From Cyclospora cayetanensis (taxonomy: Eukaryota > Apicomplexa > Conoidasida > Eucoccidiorida > Eimeriidae): a stretch of DNA of 64,000 bases. How positions within the stretch are numbered: the stretch's first letter is position 1; every line of letters starts with the position of its first letter. The notes under the pieces were generated by a model that was given only the letters and a program-made list of their open reading frames with translations, ran no database searches and had not been told where the DNA came from. This document shows positions 1 to 11,280 of the stretch, piece after piece. The DNA is taken from assembly GCF_002999335.1 (NCBI RefSeq), contig NW_020312037.1, forward strand, positions 248,001-312,000, written 5' to 3'. The position numbers and the translations under genes are program-made.

Positions 1-179
1 TCTGCCCTCTAGGGTTGTGTCTCGATAGCACTTCTTACACTTTACAGTGGGAAGCGCGTACGAGGTTCGTTCTAAGCCTTGCCGTCTGTACATCTATCTA
101 TTCTCTCCGTCTCGTGTGTGTGTGTGTGTGCCCGCGCGCGCTTTCTCCGGGCCCTTTTCAAATTTTAAAGAGGGAACCT

Positions 180-2621
180 ATGGAGAGGGATACGCCCACC
201 CGTGTTTTCCTTCTTTTCACACAAGTCTGTATCCTGGTCCTCGCCGGAGCGCAGCTGGCTCTCTGTTTGCAGCCAGAATGGGGCAACGGATTTTCGGTAT
301 ACGACATCGCTTCAGGTCTAAAACCGCCCTTCCATAACACCCTCCTCCCTAGGGCCTTACCCGACTCCAAAAAACCTTTTTTTCCCTCCAATTACCTTCC
401 CTAAACCCTCGCCCTCCCACTGGCCGCGCCATGCAACTGCCACTCGATTCTGTGTGCGGCCTGTTCTATTCTGTAGATAACAAATCTTCCTATCCCGACT
501 ACTAGCTATCCGCAGAGCCTTATGCCTACCTTATGAACCTGCCACGCCTTTACTGCCTCTCCGGCCTGCTCGCTTCTGCGTGTGCTTGTGATTACCCCCA
601 GCCGAATTCTTCAACCTCCATCCACTCCTCAACGTTTTGGCATTCGGCGTCGCCATGACAGAATCGGTCAGGCAAAACGCGGATAAACGGCCCAGCTGCA
701 CGGAAATGGGGCATACAAAGACTCTAAAGCGGCACAGCTGATCCTCTGTGCAGTAGGCATATAGTGTATGTTATGTGAGTGATCTTTATCGTGAACTCTA
801 TATCTCAAAGGCTCTATGCGTGTAAGAGTGTGTGTGTGCCGGGGGCGGCAGAGGGCCTTGATACTGCTTGAGGGCATGCAACTAGGGCATTTCGCCTAGA
901 TGAGGCACCATATTTCACTGTTGCTGCCGTCATAGGCTCCATCACACACTTTCACCCAAGCTGACATGCTCAGTTCGTCGTTTTAGTGTCATTCGTATCT
1001 CCCCACAAGGTGATAGCATGGTACGAATTGCATGCCTTTGTGTTGCTTGGAAGCTATTTAATAAAGTGGTTCCGTTGCAACATGCTTGAGCCTTCTGTGG
1101 ATGCAGCTTATCAGCTTCCAGGGCTTTGGGCTGCGCCACGGAGTGGCAAAGACACTTCATGCCCTCTTACAGCTCGCCTCACTCATCCTCGGCATTGCCG
1201 CGTTTTCAATTGTCGTCGCTTACCACAACGCAAACAGCTACCCAAACTTCTATAGGTTGGGCATACACGCAGCTACGCACAGGCCTTGTAGCTGAACCTG
1301 AGGACGCATCCTGAGCAGCCCTCACTTCATGTGTATTGCCCACAGTGGAGGGGCGAAGACATTTCTAGAGAGCCATGCATGGTAGCGCGTTGTCTCTGTC
1401 CACTTTAAGCTTTGCGTTTGCTGTATCCTTCTTGCAGTGTCCACAGCTGGATCGGGCTAACCGTCTACGTCTTTGCATGGACGCAATTTCTTGGAGGTAA
1501 GACTGCACGGGGTGTTGTTCATGGTCCCTATGCTGTGCTTCCCTACCCTCCTCCATTCTTGATATCAGGAGGGACGCAGGCTCACCTACTTTGAAAAACC
1601 CCGGATGACGCTCCCTGCGTGCTGCGTGAAAGCTCCAGCTTGTTAACAAGAAGGGTTCAGTCTCTGTGTCTGCCTTAGGGTTGTTCATCTTTTGGCTGCC
1701 TGGACTCGCCCCTCCTGCTCTTAAAGCGGCGTTCCTAAGATATCATAAAGTTGGGGGCCTTGCCGTGTAAGTTTATAAGAGTGTGTTGCCTTTCTAGAGT
1801 CTGTATGAGCTGTCCCTGCGTCGCTCTGCAGCAGAGCCACTCAAAAGCTCTCCTCAGATGCCACCTTCTTGCAGCTGCCTGTAGTTCGAAGGTGTCCGTG
1901 CCTCAAGGATTTGGAGTGTAGTGTTTATGATGGTTGCATATTTGCTGTTTGTGTACGCAAGTTACTGTGGGGCTATGGCGGCAGTTTGCACTGGTCTGAT
2001 GCAAAAACAATCCTTCTTGAGGAGCCGCACGCCCCAGGCGCCGTTGTTTGGATCAGCAAATCTCTTGGCGAATGCCACTGCCGTCGTCTCAGTGCTGACA
2101 GCTCTCGGGGTGGGTTCGTCCAGCCTCTTTTCGTTGTCTGTATGTAGTGCGTTTGTATGTCGCCCTTGGTGCCACGCTTTGCGGCAGCGCTAATGGCTGT
2201 TCTCTGTGTGCAGTATTGCGTAACTCAGGTGCTCTTACCCTCTGTTGTGGATGCTGGTGGTAGTACCTCTTCGCAGATCCTAAGGCGATTTTGCCGCTGC
2301 ATTTAGCTTCCAAGTGTGCAACGGGCCTCAGATAGTATTTTATGTGCTTCGTGAGTAGTGTATCTCTCTCCGCATCCTTCTTCGTTGCACTTTGTTTCTT
2401 TCTGTATGCGGCTGTGGATATTCTCTCTGCAGGTGCTTGGGGTGTTGGGGGCTGACAGGACGACTTCGGCTGGTTGCGAGGCCTCGCGGCCTGGCGACCC
2501 CTCGTGCGCTACGCCTTTCCCTCCTCCAGGTACAGCAGATACGGGGTTTATGGGAGCAGAAAATCAGCCCTCCGCACAGCTCCGTCGAAACAAAGCACCT
2601 AGCAACAGGCCCGTGAACTGA
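180..2621 (+). CDS. Cytochrome b561 family transmembrane oxidoreductase, seven exons
   Basis: Di-haem membrane protein of the cytochrome b561 family, which passes electrons across a membrane (typically ascorbate to ferric iron or monodehydroascorbate). I read seven exons: 180–315, 602–666, 1107–1255, 1438–1496, 1679–1766, 1908–2109 and 2433–2621. All phases agree and give 295 residues. Exon 1 supplies a first membrane helix (FLLFTQVCILVLAGAQLALC). Four histidines sit where the family keeps its haem ligands: NLHPLLNVLAF, KTLHALLQ, SVHSWIG and RYHKVGG. The YHN…NFYSVHSW and LGGLFIFWLPG segments are also typical. The last exon adds a hydrophilic tail unlike the family and may contain another intron (CAG|GTACAG inside it). 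It stands alone in a gene-poor block. Family assignment is strong; substrate and location (plasma membrane, endomembrane or mitochondrion) cannot be read from sequence. Confidence 0.85.
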
Positions 2622-4013
2622 GGGACTGGCTGCAGGCAACACTCCACACCCTTTCTTTCAGACCCCTTCGGTTTCTTTAGCCCCGTTCCTTAAACCAGTT
2701 CATGTATAGTGAATACACTCCTAACACAGCTAGCATGACCGGCGAAACGCATTTGTTTCGGCAAGTTACAAGTGGGTCTTGCGCACTCCATCGCACTTGC
2801 TGACAGAGGGCAGTGGCCAGGATGGAGCTGCTATGTGCTTAGCCCTAAGCGCGAAGAGCTGCAATGGAAGGCTGATGAGGTCAACGGGATGAGTGGTGAG
2901 GCCACAGGGATTATGGGGAGGCGTTGTTGTTAGCTTTAACTATTAGTCAGTCCGAATATCTTTGGTAGACCCTTTCATGGCAACTGCAGATGATGCAGAC
3001 GCCGCATTATTGCAACGATCTATTATCACATCCGAGAAACAGTTTCACACATGATGTAGGATTCTTTTTAGCACAGATCCACGAAACTCAATATTCTACG
3101 TAGCACACCGTCGCCTTTTCTGGGTCCCGTAGGTGTGTGGGGTTTGGACCTCCCTTATTGCACGGCCTCATATTACTTGCCTTTGTACGCATGGAACGCT
3201 GAGACAGACCCTTGCTGCATGCTTTGGATCACGTTAGACGAATGTTTACTATGCTGGCTAACCGACTCCTTTCTCGTGGATCCTGACCCTCCTGCTGCTC
3301 TGTCGAACGCACCCTCTAACTTCCTTGCTTCCGAAGCTCAATCACTCCCCGCGGAGTTTACAAAAAGTTTTGGAGGCAGAGGCAATACACAGGAGCTAAT
3401 GGATTACATGGCTAAGAACGCTTCCGAGTTATTATGAGCCCTCCGTACTCCCCCGATTCCCCACCTGCCCCTACTGTACTGTGAGAAAGTGCAGGGAGAC
3501 TACAGGTCTGTACATACCAACGGCTACGAGTTGCTACTATGGCTTCTACGCTGTCTGCCACCCTATTGAGCTTGATTTCGGGAAGTATGTGCGCCCTGCG
3601 CACACCTTCAATTCTAATTGTCCGCATTTATGTGCAAAACCTGAAAGCAACACTACAAATATGCAATACAGGGTTAGATTGCCGGTCGCGTTGTCGAATG
3701 GAGCTGAGCTACCAAGGCATCCCACGAACATTGAGTGGAGAACTTCTGTGGTAGTGCAGCCCTTTGACGCCCGCTCATCTAAAAGGTTCCACCTTAAATC
3801 ATATCAAAAGCCGGCCATTCCGCCTAGCCTGTGTTTCTGTCGTCTACATTATTAACGACGGGCTTGAGAAAATGCCGCTCCTTCTCCTTAGCTGGAACAG
3901 CACCAAGATGCCCATTTTTTGTGTTCCATTCTCTACAGTCTTAACTACGAACTTGTGTGTGTGTGTGCGTGTGTGCCGCCTTATCTTCTTTAGCTGTGGC
4001 ACAACAGCGCTGC
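2622..4013. other. Gene-poor stretch with two unassigned open frames
   Basis: No recognisable gene. Two plus-strand open frames look less random than their surroundings: 3135–3437, ending in a hydrophilic stretch with SEAQSLPAEFTKSFGG, and 3481–3855, 124 codons with scattered cysteines and an NTTN sequence. They could be exons of an unknown gene or chance ORFs. I found no start, splice pair or family motif to decide. A short CA/TG microsatellite lies near 3955–3975. Confidence 0.3.
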
Positions 4014-4448
4014 TTAATCCTCAGCACTTGCTGCCGAACTGATCGGCATGCGGGGTATCATTCCAACGAGCTCTCCAGATGCAGTCAACGTCATGGGAAT
4101 TTCAATGTACTCGGTACCCCATCTGACTTTGCTGCGAGTGTGCACACCCAAGAATCCCGTGGGGACCTTGAAAGTGCCCACTAGGGCGACACCACGGCGT
4201 GGATCCAGCGGGGGGGATGACTTCAGGGCATAGCAGAGCTCCATTACGCAGGAAAATAATAAGAAAAGTGCTACGTAAAGGGAAAATTTGCTGAAGAGGC
4301 GCCAGGCCTTCTGTCCGCCACGGCTCGTGAATCCTCCCATCGTGTTGGTGCGACTGTAGCTTTCGCCTAGCCAATACAGTTGACTGGGGCCCCGGTGTAA
4401 ACAGGGCTCAAACGGTAAAAGGTGAAATTCTTCCACGCTGGAAATTTC
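4014..4448 (-). CDS. Unrecognised single-pass membrane or secretory ORF (possible 3' exon)
   Basis: Minus-strand open frame of about 145 codons ending at 4014. It holds one clear hydrophobic segment (FSLYVALFLLFSCVMELCYA) after a basic stretch (SRGGQKAWRLFSKF), followed by about 75 mostly polar residues. Just upstream on the minus strand is a good acceptor (pyrimidine-rich run ending TTTCAG at 4449), so this may be the last exon of a spliced gene rather than a complete one. An internal ATG (MGGFTSRGG) is an alternative start. I recognise no family and found no upstream exon whose phase fits. It could be a chance ORF. Confidence 0.25.
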   Translation of the reverse strand, partial: EISSVEEFHLLPFEPCLHRGPSQLYWLGESYSRTNTMGGFTSRGGQKAWRLFSKFSLYVALFLLFSCVMELCYALKSSPPLDPRRGVALVGTFKVPTGFLGVHTRSKVRWGTEYIEIPMTLTASGELVGMIPRMPISSAASAED

Positions 4449-7400
4449 CTGAAAGAAAGTACACCAGGATTAGCAGCTGAAAGATTGAAGGATGAAAACT
4501 GCCTTGGGTTGGGGAAAGGACACCGATGAGGTCTTCAGCTTATGAAAAGCTGACAGGGAAATCGACAATGAGGGCCAAAATAAGTGGGGAGTATTTGCAA
4601 ACAATACAGTGGAATAATGAGCAAATTCGTAACGGGCAATGAAGGTGCTCGCAGTGCTCTTCAGTGTGTCACACGACTCGCTGGTCACCCCTCAGGTCAC
4701 TCGTCGCTATTGCGCCGTGGCTGTTCCATCTGCTGGAGGCGGCAGCGTACAGAGATCCCACGCTGAACGGCAAATTACCTGTACACACTACTCAGCTGTA
4801 TTGTTCGAAGTACCTTACAATTTAAGAGCAGGGTAGATGCAGCTTTATCACTTAGTTTCCTACTTCCAAAGACAGTGAGCTACCAGCACTTGCATACCTT
4901 ATGATATGCCCTATTCGCTTGGTCTTGTGCTCAAGAACTACCCACAACTTGGTTTGTTGATTCAATAGCCTACGTGATGCACTTTGAAGAGAACTGCTGC
5001 AAGCCTTTCCCTTCACCGTCCACTTGTCTCCCCGCTAGCAATTTATATCAAATTGCTCTATGCAGCAGTACCCAAAGAAGAGAAATCCGATAGGCCTCAG
5101 ACAACGACAGTCCGAATTTTCAACTGCTTTCCATATCGCAAATTTTGCCTAAAGAAATGACAAACGGGCCACTAGAGTGCCTCCTCCGATCCCGGGGGTT
5201 GACAAATACAGCTAGCACCAAGGCAGAGCAAATGGCTTCTTTATCTCTTGGCGGTGATGGCTACTTTTGAGCTTAAATGGTTCATTCTTGATGAGATTGG
5301 GATAACTGAAAAGAGCAACAAGGTACTCACCACTGTTTCACTTACAGGAGGATGTATTATGTCGCATGCGGGACACCAAAATAGATTTACAGGACACAGG
5401 GATATTTGTGGATCTTTCATTGGCACAGTATTCAACGGAGTGCACTAGCAGTCTCAGCTACCTAGGGGCTGAACAGAAGGTAAATCAGCTATTGGTTCTT
5501 TATCGATTTATATAGGTGCGCTCCTTGATCCGCAAGGCTACAAACAATAGGGAGTTGCAAAAAAGGATTCTGCCTCTGACCTCAGGGATTGGCATATCTT
5601 AGTAGTGGTGCCTATGGACTTGAATAACATTGTCTAGGAGATTCCCGCAGATTCTGTGAACAGGGCTCTGTAGCAACACGCATCTTCCATCCACCGCAGA
5701 CAGCACTCCCCTCAAGCATGCCAGCTGCTTTGCTTAAGCGCTACCCGAGATGCGATACTCAGGAGATTCCCTTAGCTCTACAACATGTGCAATTTTGGTG
5801 ACACTGCTTCAGGCACTCAGGTCGCCAATCATCTGCTGTTTTATTCAGTCTTGATCTTTAATATGCATGCCTGGTCGTGTTTGCATTCTAGCAGCTTAAG
5901 GCACGGGGTACCTGGACCCTTGTGCAAAGCCGGAGGGCGATCCGGCACACCATTGCATGACATCAATGCCCCTTGCTCACAGTGCTCCTTCTAAGCCTGC
6001 CTGTTTTGCCCCGATTGAGACACTGCTTTCCTTTTAGCAAGGAGGAACAAAGGTGGACCGGTTTTTTCCGTCTCTATGGAATTGAGATGCCAGTGCAAAT
6101 GACCATAGTGTAGCTTCCACTTTACTATCAACAGCTATATAGATGCCGTTGCGCGGCATCACATGGCACCACCAGGTACGGCAGAAACAACAGCAGGCAC
6201 GCGATATTAAGCGAGAAGGAAAGCTAGGCAATAATGTAGGGGATAGTAGGAGGGAAAATCAGAATATCAACGGCGGACTCACACTCTGAGGGAGGAAGGG
6301 ATAGTAAGGAGGCGACAGATAAGGTAGAGCTTAATGGTGGACACCTCGCAAAAGCAGAAGCTTCAAACCACAGAATGCTGAATACAAAAAGGTGGGGAAT
6401 ACCGTGTGCTTGGTCAATGACCTAGTATCGAAGGTAAAAGGTGCTACGAAGAGCACCACAGTCCCCGCTACACATTCCTCTATGAGCTTAGGCAGTCCTT
6501 TACCGCATGGTTCTTTGGTAGATATCTAGGGTTTCTTTTGTAAGCATTGAATGCATTAGCACATTTGTGCTTCTACAAAATTGCAATGCAGTTTCAGCTT
6601 ACCTCGGCTTGCGCTGCTCCGTGCAACTGAGAGCAGCGCACCGTTGACGTGCATTCAGGTGCATCCTCAGAAGTCTTATTGTCTCACTACTTCAGCATTT
6701 CCTTCGAGTGTGAGGAACAAGCATTTAAATTTCGCTACTTCTTTGGCACAAGACAAGCAGCGTAGCGTGCATTTAAGGATCTGGGGGAGAATAAGCAGAG
6801 GGGTTCCTGGAACACGAATAGCGGCGTGGGGACTGTTTGGTGTAAAAAGGGGCGACGAACGTCTTGAATCAGTAGAAACCCAAGGAGAAGCCTTTGCCTC
6901 CGAGACCCTAATGTACCGCTTTTTCTGTTTTCCCAATGCACCTTGATAAGGCACGAGGCCAGAAAATGTGGCTTCGGTTTCTTTTTGTCACTACCGTCTG
7001 TCGGCCTATCCGGTCCTACAGTGTTAGGAAAATCTGCATGCCTATTTTTGATGACTCCTCTCTTCTTCTTTTTCTCCTTGTCTGCATTTGTACAGTGGTA
7101 ACCAGACTGCAACCGATTCGTGGAGGGGTGGAGTTCGCGGTACTCGCTTGCCGGCATTTCAAAAGTATATTCGTTTGATACGCCTCTGTAAGAGGACTGG
7201 GCCTAGAATTTACTGATCCGTCTAAATAGCCGCATATGCCCCTCCGCTAGATATGCAGCCTCATGCGTTTTTGTGTTTAGCTGCTAACACTGGCCGGGCC
7301 CAATGAAGGCCTGTGACTCAGCACTTCAATGGCCTGCATCACAATGCAGCTCAGTGAGTATTTGTTTTGTTGTGTGCGGTCAACTGTAATAGAGCAGGCC

Positions 7401-8559
7401 TTCTAATAGAGCACCCCGTCACTTATGATACATGTGTAAAGCATTGTTTGCTCCTTCAGTCCTGCATTTTGTTCCGTGTACTGTTACTGGTCATTGCTTA
7501 TCCAGGGACACTATGCGGAGTCAGGGGTATCGTATCTTGCAAATCCGTGCTACTGGGGAGGGATGTGTGAATGCCACGCCGATCTGGCGGCGCAAACGAA
7601 GCTTTTGAATCCGAGGGAGCCAGTGAATCCCTTAATAACGCACATTACTGTGCCTCGTAACCACAGTATGAGCTGCTTGGCCACCATTTTCAGTTGTCGC
7701 AAGGCTGCAACTTCCCCTTTCGTGATTGTCTCCATGAGGAAATCTGCAGCCTGAAAATATACTATGCCTCTTACAATCTTCCTAAGAAAGCTCTCGGCTC
7801 CAACTCACAGGCAAAATCTCTGGAGCTTCTGATCATCCGTTCCCTTCATAAGCTGCCTTCTTGCCCTCCCCCAACGAGGCTCCTGCCTGATAGATGGAGG
7901 ACTCAGAGGCAAAGGACTATAGCTTTCGAGCACTTTGGTGACTGGAGCACAATCACACACGGAAATGTAGAGCATGTGCGGAGTGTAGCGCCGTAGGCTA
8001 CTCTCACATATTCGCTACTGCACTAGTTGCAGCGGACACAGCTACACTTAAACACCTACATTGGTTTAAAGAAAGCAAAAGCCGAAGTTAAGTGGATGGC
8101 TAGCCTCTTCGTATATCTTATTTCTTGCAGAAGACTGTTAATGCTTTACAACGAGACGTACTGTTCAGTGGGTATGCCGTAGATGCTAAGTGCAACTGGC
8201 TATGAATGCTTAAAGGGCATTAAATCTGGAACGACGCGAACGCTAGCTTTCTCTTTTCCCTTATTACGGGACTCTGAGGGGCGGAGGCAGCGGAGGGCGG
8301 GAGCTCCTTTTTACAAACGCCCAATCGCTTCCTTTCTAGCTTGCATGCATGATGTTAAGGTAGAGCTTCGCCCGCTGCAGATACAAGCCAGGAGTAGCTA
8401 GTATTACATTACGCTACATGTGCATTGAATCTGTTATGCGAAGAGATGTAGTAGTGCTATCCGCTTGTGCACTTTTAGCGCAATAGCAAAGACACAGGCG
8501 TGCAAAAAGGAGCCAGAACACAAAAGTTGGCAGGCTAATGGCACAGGAGTCTCGGTATT
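4449..8559. other. Gene-poor stretch, nothing assignable
   Basis: About 4 kb with roughly even base composition, many stops in all frames and no homopolymer codon tracts. Weak hints only: on the minus strand an open run around 5347–5440 is followed by a donor-like CCT|GTAAGTG and then an acceptor-like TTGCTCTTTTCAG before a short tail ending at 5241. The ORFs at 6034–6231 (−), 6581–6946 (+) and 7476–7754 (+) have no recognisable motif. No tRNA, rRNA or repeat array was seen. Confidence 0.4.
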
Positions 8560-9046
8560 AATTGGAAACGGATCCTACCAATAGTGTAAGGAAGCGCTAG
8601 AGAGAAGCGAGGTCTGGTTATAACAACGGTCATTTTGTCTATGGTGAGCGGGGCAGAGTCGTACTTCAACAAGAAAAGGCAGAGTCGCCATGCGGAACTA
8701 TCAGCAGCGCAGTCAGAAGACGGTTCTGAGCACACCTCCCGCTTTCGTGGCTCCCGTAAACAATTTGCGTTTGAAAAATTAGATCAAAGCTTCTGCTGAG
8801 GCACAACACGAATAGGCAAATAACCAGGAGGAGTTGTTTGGAAATGCCAAGAGTGACGAACTGCGTGCAGGCTGGCCATCTGCTGGTCGTTTAGTGCACT
8901 GTATTAAGCTTATCCTTGAATCAGTATCAAGCCATGTTCCCCCGTATCAAAAGCTTCCGCTGCATGAAAAGTATGCCCAATAGCAAGCGGATGAGCTGAT
9001 GGGAAAAGGCCAAGTGCAGGGGTTGACCGATGCTTTTGGGCATAAC

Positions 9047-9179
9047 CCTGCGGTGGTGCCGAAAAAGGACAGAAGGCGGCGCATGTACATAAATTGTTGG
9101 CACCCAAACGACATAAGCGTTCAACAGACATTTACGAAGCCTTATATCGGCGAACTGCTTGACGATCGAATGAAGTAAT
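9047..9179 (+). pseudogene. Reverse transcriptase fragment (Ty3/gypsy)
   Basis: One frame reads PAVVPKKDRRRRMYINCWHP and continues to a GELLDD-like segment before a stop. This matches the conserved Ty3/gypsy block in which a KKKDG(R/T)WRMCVDYRALN-type motif is followed by YPLPRIDELLD. The arrangement of lysines, the RMxxxxxxxN core and the I(G/D)ELLD end are retained, while several usually invariant residues are changed. It is a relic within copy A. Confidence 0.75.
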
Positions 9180-10039
9180 AAAATTTTGAACCTTCACTCC
9201 TACAAATGCTTTTCTAGTAAATCCCAGTTCTCCCTGGCAACAGGCACAGAACGGGGTGACACACTAGCCCTCACAAGATCAAGGTTGCCTTTATGCCTGT
9301 TGACTTGGAAACGTCTTAGATAAATCGCAACGGCAAATAAATTGAGATTAAGTAAGTCTGTCGAGAAGGATAGTATGGCCGTCTACATGGACGACACCTA
9401 AGTAGTCAGCCGAAGTGCTTAATCGACGGCTGCGTGCGCTTAAGCCGTTGCGGGCTCGAGCTGGTTAGTGCAGGCACATAACTATTCGGTTTTATAAGAA
9501 CAAATGTGTTTGTGGAGCTCTCTACTCTAGCTGCAGAAATCGAACTACACGCGATAACAATTGAAGCAACCAAGGAGTGGCCCTTGCCCCTATACACTTA
9601 AGCTATGAAGTTTTATGGAGTTCCGCGTTATTACGGAGCTTTATATCTGTATCTGCTCTGAGGTCTGCTCCGTGTATTGATTAAATCAAGCACACGTACT
9701 CGGTGACCAGGAAAGGAGGCTTATGCAGCCTAAAAGGGCGCTTCTGGACCACCTTGGAACTCCTGCACTTGTGCTGCCCGATCAGGAGCGCCACTGCTTC
9801 CGAAAAGTCAATATTAACATGGCGTTAAGTGCTATTCTCTGCCAGTAGGCTACGAGTTTTTTCAATAAACAAAGGTATTGCTCCTCAGTTGCATGGCCTT
9901 ATCGAAACCGAGCAACGGAACCCCTGTGCGGTAGAGGAGCTGTCTGTAGTTTGGTGGGGCGCAAAAAAATGCCTGCCATACTTATAATGGCCTCGCTTCA
10001 CTGTTTATGCCGGCCGGTACTTCTCATTTTCCTTTTAAG

Positions 10040-10162
10040 GAGCTTTTCGACCTTATTCCCAGAGTTGTTCTCTGGATTGAGGGCTTCTTGTACTTTAACT
10101 TCAGGGTAAAGAACACCGAGGGCATCATCAACGTGGTCGCCAGCGTGCTCTTGCGAGGCCCC
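10040..10162 (+). pseudogene. RNase H C-terminal fragment (Ty3/gypsy)
   Basis: The frame includes VKNTEGIINVVASVLLRG, which corresponds to the conserved end of the retroelement RNase H domain (I-x-GK-x-N-VVADALSR). The preceding residues (VVLWIEGFLYFNF) match the usual RW-x-x-x-L-x-x-Y-x-F-x-I lead-in. The ADALSR core has decayed to ASVLLR. It lies about 0.9 kb downstream of the reverse-transcriptase fragment, as expected for pol. Confidence 0.65.
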
Positions 10163-11280
10163 ACCGATTGGTTACGGTGCAACACCGCTGCCCTTCTCTG
10201 TGATGGCTCATGGGTTATACTGAAAATGCGTGACGCTCATGTTTTGACACTCATGCATTCGCTACAGTTGCCAAAATGCAGAATGGCAGAATGGTGAGGT
10301 AGTACCACGATAAGGACTACCTGCAATAGCTCAAATCAAAGCAAGGAATCCGGAGCTATTGAGTTTTGACTTAGTGCCGCGGGATCGTTTTGCGCAAAGC
10401 CCATGATCATGCTCGTTCGGGCCATGATAAGATTCGAACTACGGTGGAATACCTCTCACTGTCTTTGTTGTGTCCTGGAATGCAGTGTGCTGCCGGGACC
10501 TTCGGCGGCTGAAGCCATGCTATTCTCCTGTGTCTGATGTGTTCCAAAGTCCTCGATTTCCTAAACGGATCTGGACTGATTAGATCATGCAGTTAATTGT
10601 TGCGGGTAGCATCTACACCCCTGCCGGTACGCTCAGCAAGATATCCTCATTTCAATCCTTGTCCCAGCTCTGCTACGGCTCAGAAGAATGCGCAATCAAT
10701 TTTAAGTCGCCTTAAAGCCTTACAGGCTATCCAGCTCTCTCACTATGGATCGGGGTCCGAAGTTCGTTGGTGCATTCTGGCGTATCTCAATGACTCAGCT
10801 ACACATTAATCATTTCGTGATATACCAGCAACCTTGGTCTACCCTGAATAAGCCAATTTCCAATCCATAGCTGGACCAGTTAATCCAGAGTTACCAGCGA
10901 CCCTCAGCAGCGGAGCAATCAGAGGACAGCTGTTTTGTGCGCGCGAATGTCTGGGCAAAGTTCTAGATACAGAAGCACAGATTGTGGTAAGCGGCGGTTG
11001 GCTTCTAATCAATCCTGAAGATTTGGTTCTTGGTGGACTGGCAGGCTTTTACGAGGTGTACCAGAAGGTATTCAAACAAAGTAGTTTGCTGCTAGATGGC
11101 TAGGGTCGTTTGCTATCCTGCCCCGAATCGATGCACTTTCTTGTTTTATCGATTCCCCTATCAATTGGAGTTGAGTTGGGGCACGAAAATATAACTATCA
11201 ATATTGGCTAACCACAGAAAATTCAAAACACTCCGATTTATTCGCGGACTTTGCCCTGCAGGAAAATAACCTGTTTAGAG

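Larger units (their letters stand above)
8560..11280 (+). mobile_element. Decayed Ty3/gypsy-type LTR retrotransposon, copy A
   Basis: Fragments of a retrotransposon pol gene lie in plus-strand order, broken by stops and frameshifts: a reverse-transcriptase entry region at about 9047–9179, an RNase H C-terminal tail at about 10040–10162, and a post-integrase tail at about 11190–11270. Both ends resemble the element at 46.0–49.3 kb. The text near 8640, at 8870–8905 and at 11190–11270 is clearly related to 46080, 46300–46335 and 49200–49280. I could not identify LTRs, a primer-binding site or gag, so the outer borders are approximate. The copy is old: no long open frame remains. Confidence 0.7.

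Noticed and set aside
399..412. Telomere-like CCCTAAACCCT near the left end
   Set aside because: Only a single copy (also isolated GTTTTAGGG near 25935); no tandem array, and it lies in the first intron of the cytochrome b561 gene.
10430..10510. tRNA-like TTCGAATCT on the minus strand
   Set aside because: Flanking sequence does not fold as a cloverleaf and lies inside the retroelement relic.
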